Positions 26,827 to 35,226 are shown, numbered from the stretch's first letter. The stretch is 64,000 bases of DNA from Oceanobacillus caeni (GCF_019037185.1 NZ_JAHHXM010000004.1:114174-178173), one strand, 5' to 3'. The notes: generated from the letters alone by a model not told the origin. Program-made: numbers and translations.

Positions 26827-27011
26827 ATGATGGGCCCATTCGTGAATGATTGATAATGTGATTTTGGGATGCTTTAAAAAAATAAATCGAAAAAGCGTAA
26901 GTTAATCTAACCCCCTATGTTGTACAACAAAAAGTCTAACTTAGGAAATTCATAAATTTTACTAGTAAAAGGCACTAAAGACACCTTGAACTGAGAGTCT
27001 TAATACCTAAA

Positions 27012-27040
27012 TTAATTGAATTAACACAATATGATATAAT
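27012..27040 (+). promoter_or_regulatory. Probable promoter of the kwaB-like gene
   Basis: TTAATT (27012-27017) and a perfect TATAAT (27035-27040) are 17 bases apart, 41 bases before the ATG. Confidence 0.45.
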
Positions 27041-27080
27041 AAAGGTATAATAAATTTAAAATTTTAATGGAGTTGGTTCA

Positions 27081-28022
27081 ATGTCGTATGATTTGTTAAT
27101 AGAAGGATTAGAGATGGTAAAGACTGTTAAATCATGGTCACTAGACGTGATAAATTATAATCATAAGTCAAGGCCGTATGAATATACATGCTATTCACTC
27201 AATTTCCAGTCTGACGAAGTATTAAAAAATACAATAAACGATATGTGCTCGAAATTTAATTCAATTATAGATAGATATGGAAGGAAAGTTCAAGAATATA
27301 CCGGGGCGAACTCTAAAAATGTTGTGGATAAGATTAGTGTTTCTAATAAGTTGATTTCAAAACCTTGGGATTCTTTAATTCAAAGCCTTAGTGTTTCTGA
27401 TGATTACACAAAATTGAAAGAAATAAAATCAAAAGCTTTTATTTTTGTTGGAACATATAATGATGATAGTAATGATCAAAATATTTATTTGCTATCGAGA
27501 AAAAATCCAATCTACACATACAAAAAAGATAGAGCTAAGATTTTCGAATCAAGGCATAACAAGATTAAAGAGATTAGCGAACCACTTATTCAATTTGGTA
27601 AAACTTTTGACGCATTAATATATAAAGACACCTTATATACTATTAATAATAATTTTGAGAGTATTTTTCATATGGAGTATTCTCATAAAGTAGTTTGTAA
27701 AAACTCCTTACAAACTATTAGGGAAGCTAATGTTATAAAAGACTTTAAATCTTATAATTCCTTTGCACTATCTGGTCAACATCCAAAAAAATTTATTACT
27801 TTTGATCCTAGAATCATAGATAATATTCAGCAGGAAAGCAACCTAAAAATTTTAGTGGACGAGCTTAAAATCCCATACGATTATACAAGTAAAAAATTCG
27901 ATTTAATTGACGAAAAGCAAGCTGATGTCTTTACAAAGGCTATTTGCGGGAAAACTAAATATAATATGTTTACAGACGGTGTTTGTGAGGTACCTAATTC
28001 TATCCCTTTAAATCTTTCATAA
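27081..28022 (+). CDS. kwaB: KwaB-like (DUF4868) anti-phage protein of a Kiwa-type system
   Basis: The 313-residue protein has KwaB length and the DUF4868 layout. Its second half has the typical order FDALIYKDTLYTINNNFESIF, IPYDYTSKKFDLIDEKQADV and, near the end, a CGKTKYNMFTDGVCEVPN segment. In E. coli Kiwa, membrane protein KwaA senses phage attack and KwaB acts on DNA in the cytoplasm. GGAG lies before the ATG. Unlike canonical Kiwa operons, its membrane partner lies on the opposite strand and the two 3' ends overlap by 23 bases. It is AT-rich relative to its neighbours, consistent with transfer. Recognised by eye, so a profile search is needed to confirm it. Confidence 0.7.
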   Translation: MSYDLLIEGLEMVKTVKSWSLDVINYNHKSRPYEYTCYSLNFQSDEVLKNTINDMCSKFNSIIDRYGRKVQEYTGANSKNVVDKISVSNKLISKPWDSLIQSLSVSDDYTKLKEIKSKAFIFVGTYNDDSNDQNIYLLSRKNPIYTYKKDRAKIFESRHNKIKEISEPLIQFGKTFDALIYKDTLYTINNNFESIFHMEYSHKVVCKNSLQTIREANVIKDFKSYNSFALSGQHPKKFITFDPRIIDNIQQESNLKILVDELKIPYDYTSKKFDLIDEKQADVFTKAICGKTKYNMFTDGVCEVPNSIPLNLS

Positions 28023-28572
28023 GATGAAATGGTTTATTAAGTGAAGCTACCTCAATAGTGTTACCTCTTTGAGAGGATATGTTATTTCTACTAATAACTA
28101 TTACTTGGGTAGTCTTGACATTTTGTTCAGGTTTCCACTTTAATTCGCAATCAAAAAATTTATATCCATTAATTTCAAATATTAAGTTTGCGTATATGTT
28201 ATTATTTCTGACACATAAGAAAGCCAAAATTATGAAATAAATCAAAAATTGAACAACCTCACTCCACAGAGTAAAATCAAAGGCAAAAAGGGGTAACACA
28301 TAGGATAGTAAAAATTCCGATGTTATTCCTTTTTCCTGTCTAACTTCTATGACCTTGTATGGCTTATATTCAGAAGCCTTTATACTTGACATGGATTTTA
28401 GAATGATAAGTATTGAAAGAATATTAAGTGTTATTATTGTTAGTATACTAATATATTCTGTTAAAAGGTTCACATCATGTTTTATTATATTCAGTGTGTC
28501 AATAAATATTACCGTAGCCCATAAAGGGATAAACGATGTAATAAACATTGCTAATTTGAATAGTTGCCCCAA
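28000..28572 (-). CDS. kwaA: KwaA-like four-span membrane protein, convergent with kwaB
   Basis: The TTG at 28572 (AGGAGG ten bases upstream) gives 190 residues; a GTG at 28593 overlaps that ribosome site. Four hydrophobic helices are visible: about residues 4-26, 41-63, 86-105 and 110-125. They are followed by a soluble tail with YANLIFEINGYKFFDCEL. The YVLPLFAFDF segment before helix 4 and the following GYKFF are like KwaA and related defence membrane proteins. In Kiwa, KwaA is the membrane sensor partner of KwaB. Its last 23 bases overlap kwaB tail-to-tail. Confidence 0.62.
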   Translation of the reverse strand: MGQLFKLAMFITSFIPLWATVIFIDTLNIIKHDVNLLTEYISILTIITLNILSILIILKSMSSIKASEYKPYKVIEVRQEKGITSEFLLSYVLPLFAFDFTLWSEVVQFLIYFIILAFLCVRNNNIYANLIFEINGYKFFDCELKWKPEQNVKTTQVIVISRNNISSQRGNTIEVASLNKPFHLMKDLKG

Positions 28573-28593
28573 GAAAGCCACACCTCCTAGCAC

Positions 28594-28726
28594 CTATATT
28601 GTATCATATTTTTAAAGTATAATATTCTTCGGTTATCATCAATACACTCTTTATTATTGACTAAAATTGGGCAAATCGAATTGGGATTGTATAATGAAAC
28701 CCAAGAAATAGATCGGAGTGTTTTAA
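28594..28726. other. AT-rich gap upstream of the kwaA-like gene
   Basis: It should hold the minus-strand promoter of kwaA; TATAAT-like strings (for example 28617-28622, on either strand) are present. No gene. Confidence 0.35.
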
Positions 28727-28990
28727 ATGATAAAGCGTAAAAGTTATGACAAAGAATTTAAATTATATGCTGTAAAATTTGTAGAAAAAAAGGTCAAAAA
28801 ATTTCAGAAACGGCTAGAGAGTTAGACTTAGCTGAGCGGACTTTACACAACTGGGGGAAAAAGTATCGTTATGAATCTGACACAGGCCTTGTTGGTAGTG
28901 GTAATCTCAAGCCAGAAGGCAAAGAAAGTGAACTTCAAAAAAGATTACGTGACTTGAAAAGGAAAATGCTATTTTCCAAAGGTTTATAAA
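28727..28990 (+). pseudogene. IS3-family OrfA (helix-turn-helix transposase subunit) relic
   Basis: ATG at 28727 starts IKRKSYDKEFKLYAVKF, the usual IS3 OrfA opening. A frameshift in the A-run near 28780 is needed to continue with GQKISETARELDLAERTLHNW, and another near 28965 to reach the DLKKENAIF end. OrfB is absent and no terminal inverted repeats were found, so only a dead fragment remains beside the Kiwa-like pair. Confidence 0.8.
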
Positions 28991-29172
28991 CAATTACAAT
29001 AATTACCACGACTCATTTTGGTGAACACTACCACATGAAGTTATAGTACACAAATAAAGTGTTTTTATTTTAACATATGAGTTCCATGTTCAGGGATTTA
29101 GTGTCACTCTTAATATGTTTATGCAACCATATGAACGGGACTGTAAATAAATGTCTAAGGCACTATACATGA
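28991..29172. other. Short gap, nothing recognised
   Basis: AT-rich sequence between the IS3 relic and comK, possibly the remainder of the insertion sequence after deletion of OrfB. No repeats or open frames of note. Confidence 0.3.
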
Positions 29173-29661
29173 CTAGCAAACCACTACACTTTTATTTTGC
29201 CAATCTAAATACCCCTCCATACATTCCAACGTCCGCTCCATCTGCTTTTTCAATACATAAGGAGATACATCTAAATGAAGTCTTTCACCACTTTTAAAAA
29301 GAATGGTTGAAGAAGGATGATTGGTGAGGCTTTTTTCAATCCGAAGAACATGATAATAGGAGATCCAGCAGCAGTCAAAATGGTTGGTTGCATGCGTGGG
29401 GAAGAAGTAAAGGTTTAGGTGTGGATTAATCGGTATGGGGACTTTTCGTTTGAGTCCAGTGTTGTGTTGGACAGCTTCCCTTACACCTTCATATGTAGCA
29501 AATCTTTCTAAACAAGCTTGTTTAATCAGTTCGAGCGGCTTTTGCTTTACGTAAATATCTCTATCTGGTTCTTTCACGATGGTATCGTAATCTTTATGAT
29601 TTGAGGGTAATAGGGCCATGGTGTTTGAATGAATGGAATAATGATTTAAGATATCTTTCAT
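29173..29661 (-). CDS. comK: Competence transcription factor ComK
   Basis: The 162-residue protein follows ComK from start to end: SNTMALLPSNHKDYDTIV, then KPLELIKQACLERFATYEGVR, then PIPINPHLNLYFFPTHA and CCWISYYHVLRIEK. B. subtilis ComK is 192 residues, so the C-terminal tail is shorter here. ComK binds AT-rich K-boxes and turns on DNA uptake and recombination genes. AAAGGAG lies nine bases before the ATG. It is probably transcribed alone, with a hairpin separating it from the gene upstream. Confidence 0.85.
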   Translation of the reverse strand: MKDILNHYSIHSNTMALLPSNHKDYDTIVKEPDRDIYVKQKPLELIKQACLERFATYEGVREAVQHNTGLKRKVPIPINPHLNLYFFPTHATNHFDCCWISYYHVLRIEKSLTNHPSSTILFKSGERLHLDVSPYVLKKQMERTLECMEGYLDWQNKSVVVC

Positions 29662-29693
29662 AGAGGATGGCTCCTTTTGATTAATAGTTGTGG

Positions 29694-29721
29694 AATGGAG
29701 AAGGAAGATGCCTTCTCCATT
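29694..29721. terminator. Hairpin between the excalibur gene and comK
   Basis: AATGGAGAAGG (29694-29704) pairs with CCTTCTCCATT (29711-29721) around a 6-base loop. It lacks a strong T tract on the minus strand, so it may attenuate rather than end transcription into comK. Confidence 0.5.
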
Positions 29722-29783
29722 TAACTTTTAGAGGAATAATGCGAATATTTTTCAGTACTGTTTCGATTTTTATATTTTATTTG

Positions 29784-30569
29784 TTACTCACACCCAATTC
29801 CGTCTCCATCTCTGTCTAAATGCGGCCCGTACCCGGGATCTCCTCGATGAACAGGTGCTGCTCCTGCTTCTCTTGCGGCTGTGCAATTTTTATAGTAAAC
29901 ATTCGAACTGGTATTGCCAGAGCTGGAAGCGGAACTTTTAGTAGAGTTGTTACTAGTAGATTGACTTGTAGTCTGGGTACTTGCCTCTACACTTGCTACT
30001 TTACTATTAGCCGATTTAAGTTCTGTTTCGAGATTTGCTACTTTGTTATTTAAGTCTGTATTTGTTTGAGTTAGTTTATCTACTTTTTCATCTAAATTTG
30101 TATTTGTTTCTGTTAGTTTTGCTACTTTGTTATCCAAATCTGCGTTTTTATTATTTAGTTCGTCTACTTTTTCTTCTAATGTATTCTTTTCATCCTCCAG
30201 GGATTTCTTTTTCTCTTCCAAGGATTCTATCTTTTTCTCGAATTCAATCCCTTTAGTTTCCAACTCTTCTTTCTCATTTTCATAATCTGTTACTTTACTT
30301 TTTAGTTCCTTATTTTCCAGTTTAAGAGTGTCATTTTCGTCGGATAGGGATTGATTCTGTTTTTCTAATTCGTTTATTTGGGCTAGTTCGTCTGTATCAG
30401 CGAAGGCTGCCCCAACTATAAATAGACTAAATCCACCAAGAAGTGCGGTATAAAATACTTTTTTAGATAATACCCTTTGTTTATCTTTTATTTTTTTAAT
30501 AAAGTGAACAATTATGTAAAGAATAGAAAAAATAATAGCTAGAAATCCTAATAGTGCAATGAAGATCAT
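29784..30569 (-). CDS. Membrane protein with long coiled coil and C-terminal excalibur calcium-binding domain
   Basis: The 261-residue protein has two N-terminal hydrophobic helices (about 1-24 and 38-57). A continuous coiled coil of about 120 residues (about 62-185) rich in Leu/Glu/Lys/Asn follows, including repeated TETNTNLDEKVDKLTQTNTDL-like heptads. A Ser/Thr linker and a C-terminal excalibur domain (YYKNCTAAREAG... and DRDGDGIGCE, the Ca2+-binding loop) end it. Such proteins are surface-exposed and often accompany nucleases. AAAGGAG precedes the ATG. No operon partner on the same strand is close. Confidence 0.8.
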   Translation of the reverse strand: MIFIALLGFLAIIFSILYIIVHFIKKIKDKQRVLSKKVFYTALLGGFSLFIVGAAFADTDELAQINELEKQNQSLSDENDTLKLENKELKSKVTDYENEKEELETKGIEFEKKIESLEEKKKSLEDEKNTLEEKVDELNNKNADLDNKVAKLTETNTNLDEKVDKLTQTNTDLNNKVANLETELKSANSKVASVEASTQTTSQSTSNNSTKSSASSSGNTSSNVYYKNCTAAREAGAAPVHRGDPGYGPHLDRDGDGIGCE

Positions 30570-30774
30570 TTAAATTCTCCTTTTTATAAAATAGTTAACG
30601 GCGTCTTTAAAAGACAATTGTAGGGAAATGTATTTTGGTTTGGATTAATTTAGGGAACACGATTGTGAGAGGATCAACAGCTTTCCTTGCTTCGTAGGGA
30701 GGGGGATAAAATACTTAATAGTGGGTTCAATTTGGGTTGTAAAGGGAGAAGGGGGCACCAAAATTAGGAGCAGT

Positions 30775-31026
30775 TTATTTATCCGGGAAATCTTCAATTA
30801 TTTCATCGATTAACTCGTCAATGCTAATATCTAACTTTTCTCGTAATCTAATAGCTGTTATAAAATTGGGAAAAGCATTACCACGTTCTAATTCACCTAA
30901 CTGTTTCGGATCTATTCCAATTATTTCAGCAAATTCTTCTTGAGTTTTCAGCATCGACTTTCTTTTTTTATAAATGGCATCACCAACAATGTAAGCCCTG
31001 TATTTATACCTTCTATTATCTTTCAA
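30775..31026 (-). CDS. XRE-family helix-turn-helix regulator
   Basis: The 83-residue protein is a single HTH_3 domain: RKSMLKTQEEFAEIIGIDPKQLGELERGNAFPN (positions about 22-54, given in part) with the usual QEEFA and LGELERG helix ends, and a short acidic C-terminus (IDELIDEIIEDF). TTG is the start, with AAGGGG seven bases upstream. It has no adjacent partner gene; its target is unknown. Confidence 0.82.
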   Translation of the reverse strand: MKDNRRYKYRAYIVGDAIYKKRKSMLKTQEEFAEIIGIDPKQLGELERGNAFPNFITAIRLREKLDISIDELIDEIIEDFPDK

Positions 31027-31186
31027 TGATATTCCCCTTAGTTTTTAAAGTTATTATCCGTTGAATGAAAGCGCGTGGACACCGTGTATACACCCTATTT
31101 CTTGCATTAGGGAAACAGATTTTATAAAGGGAAACTGTGGATGGATATAATTTTAATAAAGTGTCATTTTGGCCTTACAAATAAAA

Positions 31187-31224
31187 AGCAGATCTTACTT
31201 TAACTAGGGAAAGCAAGATCTGCT
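31187..31224. terminator. Hairpin terminator followed by the 16-mer repeat
   Basis: AGCAGATCTT (31187-31196) pairs with AAGATCTGCT (31215-31224). AAACAAATGTTTGATC follows at 31233-31248, the same order of hairpin plus 16-mer as at 37747-37799. Confidence 0.6.
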
Positions 31225-31248
31225 AGATTTTAAAACAAATGTTTGATC

Positions 31249-31340
31249 TATAAATTATGTCATTTTTCTTCGGTAAAGCATGTATGGACTCAATCATTTG
31301 GCTGAGTTTCCCTTCGACACAGTGTAATAGGTACAAAATA
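31249..31340 (-). pseudogene. Truncated yvrJ-family remnant
   Basis: Read on the minus strand, YLLHCVEGKLSQMIESIHAL and PKKN parallel the intact YvrJ protein at 60838-60972, but the N-terminal half with its membrane helix is missing and the stop codon is lost. It is a decayed duplicate. Confidence 0.65.
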
Positions 31341-31493
31341 AATAACAATTAGAAAGTAAAAGAGCATTATACTACTTAAGATAATAATCAAATTGTTTGG
31401 AATTTATAGAGAAAGCGGTTTCAATTATTTATTAATCGATTATACTTATTATTAAGAATTTAAGATTGGTCATTATCTTTTGGAGGAATTAAA
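31341..31493. other. Upstream region of the DegU-like gene
   Basis: AT-rich leader; TGGAGGAAT lies before the ATG at 31494. No confident promoter pair was assigned. Confidence 0.35.
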
Positions 31494-32168
31494 ATGAGTG
31501 ATAAAAAAATCAGGATTGTGTTAATTGATAATCAGAACTTGTTTCGTCAAGCTCTTAAAAGGATTTTAGATCATGAATTGAATTTTGAAGTTGTTGCAGA
31601 AGGTAATAATGTTGACGAAGCTAAAAAGTTAATACAAGAGAAAAATCCAGATATTGTATTAACGGAAATTAATATCGCAGAGATAGAATCAATTTTTGAA
31701 GAGTGTTCTTCAAATACGAGGGTTATCATTTTGTCTGATCATGATGACGAGTGCTTTGTTACACAAGCATTAAAATTGGGTGCGCAAGGTTACCTCCTCA
31801 AAGAGATGGATATAGAATCATTAATTGAAGCTATAAAAATAGTGAGTGATGGTAGTTCATATTTACATCCAAAGGTAACACATAATATTGTCAAAGAGTA
31901 CCGGAGATTAGCAAGAGATAATGCTTCAAGTCACTTAAATAAAGTAGATTACCATAAACAACCACTACATCTGTTAACAAAGCGGGAATGCCATGTACTA
32001 CAGTTACTAGCTAATGGAAAAAGTAATAGAGAGCTATCAGAAGAATTAGGCATAAGTCAAGCAACAGTGAAAAACCATGTTGGTAGTATTTTACAAAAAA
32101 TGAATTGTAACGATCGTACGCAAGCTGTTGTTACTGCTATTCGGAGTGGTTGGGTGGAGATAAATTAA
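31494..32168 (+). CDS. DegU-like response regulator with Asp-to-Glu substitution at the phosphorylation site
   Basis: The 224-residue protein aligns with DegU throughout: receiver domain (about 1-125), conserved GYLLKEMD with Lys103, SYLHPKVTHNIVKEYRRLAR linker and LuxR-type HTH (LTKRECHVLQLLANGKSNRE... [13 protein letters not shown]). The phosphoacceptor motif, VIMDINMP in DegU, is VLTEINIA here, putting Glu58 at the Asp position, and the acidic pair DD is DN (residues 12-13). It cannot be phosphorylated in the normal way and may mimic the phosphorylated state. No sensor kinase lies nearby. A duplicated fragment of its 3' end is at 33343. Confidence 0.85.
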   Translation: MSDKKIRIVLIDNQNLFRQALKRILDHELNFEVVAEGNNVDEAKKLIQEKNPDIVLTEINIAEIESIFEECSSNTRVIILSDHDDECFVTQALKLGAQGYLLKEMDIESLIEAIKIVSDGSSYLHPKVTHNIVKEYRRLARDNASSHLNKVDYHKQPLHLLTKRECHVLQLLANGKSNRELSEELGISQATVKNHVGSILQKMNCNDRTQAVVTAIRSGWVEIN

Positions 32169-32434
32169 TTGGTTAGTAGTTAAGAAGCTGTAAGAATTGA
32201 TGTTGGACATGTATTCATTTTATAATGTAAAAACAAATGAGGTTGTATTATCTTGAGATATAGAAAAAAGTCGTTATGATTTTACTGAAGGGGAATTAGA
32301 TACGATTGAAGAGCAATAAATCCAAGATCAAATTGATTTAATTTTAAAGAGTAATGGCAATTATGAAATTGAATCATGTATAAGTAGGCTCTATTTTTAT
32401 AATCATAACTATCCAAGGCACGACAAAATAAAAA
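32169..32434. other. Non-coding interval, possible relic
   Basis: A broken frame encoding DFTEGELDTIEEQ followed by a stop and IQDQIDLILKSNGNYEIES suggests a decayed small gene at about 32270-32390. No family was recognised. Confidence 0.3.
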
Positions 32435-32468
32435 GGTATGAGTTCTATTAAACAAGGAAACTCATACC
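32435..32468 (-). terminator. Terminator of the coiled-coil/OB-like protein gene
   Basis: GGTATGAGTT (32435-32444) pairs with AACTCATACC (32459-32468). On the minus strand it is followed by TTTTTATTTTG, 18 bases past the stop codon at 32486. Confidence 0.8.
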
Positions 32469-32485
32469 ATACTTTATATCTTTTA

Positions 32486-33172
32486 TTAACTTTCTATTTT
32501 TTCAATAAGTACACTTGGAATTGTAATATTTCCTCCCATTGTGGATTCGTAGGTCAGTAATCCGGCTGACAATCCCATTATCGTTATTTGATCATCTTCT
32601 AAAACCCTAGATTTCACAAGACTTGAGTCGTATTCACCATATAATATAGTATCGTAATTATCACCAACAGCCAGACGTATTTGAGTGGTAGTATCGCCTT
32701 CCATGACTTGAATTACTTTACCACTGAATTTGACTTTTTCTCCTTTAAAGTCATCAGGAGTTCTAGCTAATTGATTATATGTAATACCTGTCTCATATCC
32801 TTTTTTGGCTTCTTCCTCGGCTTTTTTCTTAGCTTCTGCTTCTTTTTTAGCTTCTTCTTCGGCCTTTTTCTTAGCTTCTGCTTCTTCTTTAGATTTTTCT
32901 TCTGCAATTTTTCTTTGCTGATCTTTCTCTGACATTTCAAACCATGGTTTAGCCTTATCTACCTTTTCTTCCAATTCAGTAATTTGGGAATCCTTTTCTT
33001 TAATAACCTTTTTACTCGCATTAATCGTAGATTTTAAATCTTTGATTTCTTCATTTTTAGTAGCGAGCTCTTCCTCTCTTTGCTTGGCTGTGATCGTACT
33101 ACTGAAAGTGAAGATTAATATAAATATAATGATAATAATAGCTACCCATAATTTTTTATTCTTAATATTCAT
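32486..33172 (-). CDS. Membrane-anchored coiled-coil protein with C-terminal OB-like domain
   Basis: The 228-residue protein has an N-terminal membrane span (about 8-27), a coiled coil (about 32-75) and a highly charged Lys/Glu/Ala helix (about 85-125, AEAKKKAEEEAKK units). A C-terminal domain (about 128-228) is predicted to be beta-rich: YNQLARTPDDFKGEKVKFSG and IQVMEGDTTTQIRLAV. The C-terminal domain resembles the OB-fold 'toxin regulator'-type modules of Firmicutes; its ligand is unknown. It is monocistronic. Confidence 0.6.
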   Translation of the reverse strand: MNIKNKKLWVAIIIIIFILIFTFSSTITAKQREEELATKNEEIKDLKSTINASKKVIKEKDSQITELEEKVDKAKPWFEMSEKDQQRKIAEEKSKEEAEAKKKAEEEAKKEAEAKKKAEEEAKKGYETGITYNQLARTPDDFKGEKVKFSGKVIQVMEGDTTTQIRLAVGDNYDTILYGEYDSSLVKSRVLEDDQITIMGLSAGLLTYESTMGGNITIPSVLIEKIES

Positions 33173-33342
33173 TGTTTACTCTCCTCATTTAGTTTTAAGC
33201 CCATACTATTATACTATACTTTTTCATTTTTATAGGTATTTTTTCACTATTGTTGTGTTTTCGTCGTCTTTCGAACGGAGACTTTTCGAGGATTATTGTA
33301 TTTCAACTAGATAATAATCTATTCGAGTTAGACCTATAGATT
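33173..33342. other. Upstream region of the coiled-coil gene
   Basis: AT-rich with AATACTATAATAGT-type strings near 33210 that could serve as a minus-strand -10. No gene was found. Confidence 0.35.
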
Positions 33343-33560
33343 TGAACTGGCAAAAGAATTAGTCATTAGTCAAGCAACAGTGAAAAACCACGTTGGTAGT
33401 ATTTTACAAAAAATGAATTGTAACGATCATACGCGAGCTGTTGTTACTGCTATTCGCAATGGTTGGGTGGAGATAAATTAAGTGGCTAATGGATTAGTCC
33501 ATTACTTAAGTGTAGCGTTTAGAAGATGTAAGAATTGATGAGTTAATGCATTGATTCTTG
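33343..33560 (+). pseudogene. Duplicated 3' fragment of the DegU-like gene
   Basis: From about 33343 to 33482 the sequence encodes [19 protein letters not shown] and continues as the HTH to GWVEIN plus stop, nearly identical to 32035-32168 of the intact gene (changes include R-to-H in NDHTRAV and SGW-to-NGW). Similarity continues past the stop to GAAGATGTAAGAATTGATG. The receiver and first HTH helices are missing. It is a recent partial duplication, not an expressed gene as far as can be seen. Confidence 0.85.
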
Positions 33561-33673
33561 CAGCTCTGTTTTCAAGCATTTATAAACTATTCCTATGTTA
33601 TGACTAATTTTATAAAACAAAGAAATCTACCAATCATCATAAATTAATGGTAGATTTTTTCTCTATGCTATGC

Positions 33674-34066
33674 TTATTTTCTAGATTTAGCCCTATGGAC
33701 CACCCATTCAAAGTGATTATCGATTTCCTTCATATCATCGAAATCCAACACATGCCAATTTTCTACTTGTAAAAAGGACGGATTTTTTAATCCCTTTTCC
33801 GTAAGTGAATCTATCAAATCTTGTACTTTTGTATGTTCCGATTTGCTGCTTTTAATTTTGTCAAACTCTTTACCACGGATTAGGTAATCTAAAGAGACAT
33901 CATAGATATCCGCTAGTTTTATGATTGTTTCCAGTGATGGTCTTCTATCTCCTCTTTCATAAGAACCATAAACATTGGCTGTGAATCAAAGTTTTAAACT
34001 CACATCTACTTTTGTATAGCCATATTTCTCGCGCAAATTTTCTAGGCGTAGCCCAAAATTATTCAT
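33674..34066 (-). pseudogene. XRE-family repressor interrupted by an in-frame TGA
   Basis: The 131-codon frame encodes MNNFGLRLENLREKYGYT, a stop at codon 27 (TGA at 33986-33988), then FTANVYGSYERGDRRPSLET and a C-terminal domain to SRK. The stop replaces what is usually Gly in the LG-x-x-x-SYERG turn, so a single GGA-to-TGA change explains it. Everything else is intact, so the mutation is recent, a sequencing error, or read through. ACACAAAATGAAGTGT upstream (about 34097) may be its operator. Confidence 0.82.
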
Positions 34067-34646
34067 CGTCAACACCTCGCAATTCAGTAAAAATTTAACA
34101 CAAAATGAAGTGTATGTGTCAAGAGTTTTTCGCGGTGTGACATAAACAGGTGATTTATCTATTATTTTTAGTTACACACAAACGACCGTACAGGTAGATT
34201 TCAAACAAACGTTTGATCAATTTCTTGATATCAATTTTTACAAAATTGGACAGAAATGTGGACCGGTTATTGCCTGGGGTGTGGTCCAAAGAAAGAACCA
34301 CAGTACGAACCGAAGTGCGGACACATTATATAAACAAAAAGAAACAAAACGAAATAGAATCTAATACTAATGGGGATGGCTTGGCTGGAAATTTAATCAA
34401 GCTGTCCTTTTTTACGTTTTCGACAAAAATAGACAAAAACAATATAAAAAATATGAAAAAACTAGCTAACTTACAAAACCTCTTGCAGAAACGTCATTTC
34501 TGCAGAAAAACAGGGGAGAATCTTGTAGAAACATGTCGGAGTTTGTCAGAAATGCGAAGTTAGCAACCTTTACAGTTTTCATCGGTCTGATTATGCTAGA
34601 TGCGGATATCACATTTTGCCACACTGAAAAAAAGGAGGTTTTGTAC
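34067..34646. other. Interval with the 16-mer repeat (34203) before the sigma-factor gene
   Basis: AAACAAACGTTTGATC lies at 34203-34218. A 116-codon plus-strand frame (34213-34563) has no ribosome site or recognisable content, and I do not call it. TGTTCGT-like sequences around 34295-34325 repeat GTACGAACCGAAGTGCGGAC once. Confidence 0.4.
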
Positions 34647-35192
34647 TTGAAGAAAAACGACGACTTGTTTGAAGATATTTTCAAACAAAATGAGAAACGT
34701 ATTTATTATCACATGCACAAGCTTGGCATTCGAGATCCGTATGGGGATTTTTATTCGGAAGGGATGTATGCCATGTGGACAGCCTACCAGAAATATGAGC
34801 CCAATAAAGGCCCCCTCGCCACTTACTTCAACTACACCATTCGCAATCGCCTCATCGATCTTATCCGGAAGAAAACCAATGATGAAGATAACGAACAAAA
34901 CTATGTGGAAAAGGAAATTTTAACTGCCTATGACGGAAATAAATATGGCGATTCGAAAATGCCAATCCTGGACACAAGTGGAATGGATATGGAAGATGGC
35001 GATTCCTGGGAGCGCGTATTTTCTCTGCTTACCGAAAAACAGCGGAAATGGGTGTATTTTTATATCATTCGGGATATGTCACTGAAGGAAATTGCAGAAC
35101 AGGAACATGTATCTGTGGAAGCTGTGAAAGACTGGGGGAAGCAAGCGAGGAAGAAATTGCGAGCTTATTTTAAAGACAGGGATGGGATTTAA
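34647..35192 (+). CDS. Sigma-70-family RNA polymerase sigma factor (small, region 2 + region 4)
   Basis: The TTG at 34647 follows AAAAGGAGG by eight bases and gives 181 residues; the longer frame from 34533 has no ribosome site. Region 2 is seen as DPYGDFYSEGMYAMWTAYQ and PNKGPLATYFNYTIRNRLID. Region 4 is seen as LLTEKQRKWVYFYII and MSLKEIAEQEHVSVEAVKDW. Sigma factors of this size in Bacilli are often phage- or island-derived, or ComX-like. It is followed closely by a DnaD-domain gene in the same orientation, suggesting a former replication/transcription module. Its regulon is unknown. Confidence 0.8.
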   Translation: MKKNDDLFEDIFKQNEKRIYYHMHKLGIRDPYGDFYSEGMYAMWTAYQKYEPNKGPLATYFNYTIRNRLIDLIRKKTNDEDNEQNYVEKEILTAYDGNKYGDSKMPILDTSGMDMEDGDSWERVFSLLTEKQRKWVYFYIIRDMSLKEIAEQEHVSVEAVKDWGKQARKKLRAYFKDRDGI

Positions 35193-35226
35193 ATTAGGTA
35201 GACGTGCTATTCGTTTAGCATAAAAA

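Noticed and set aside
28600..29172. A complete IS3 element next to the Kiwa-like genes
   Set aside because: Only OrfA fragments exist; OrfB and terminal inverted repeats were not found.
34213..34563. 116-codon plus-strand frame before the sigma factor
   Set aside because: Starts inside the 16-mer repeat, has no ribosome site and a composition unlike a protein.
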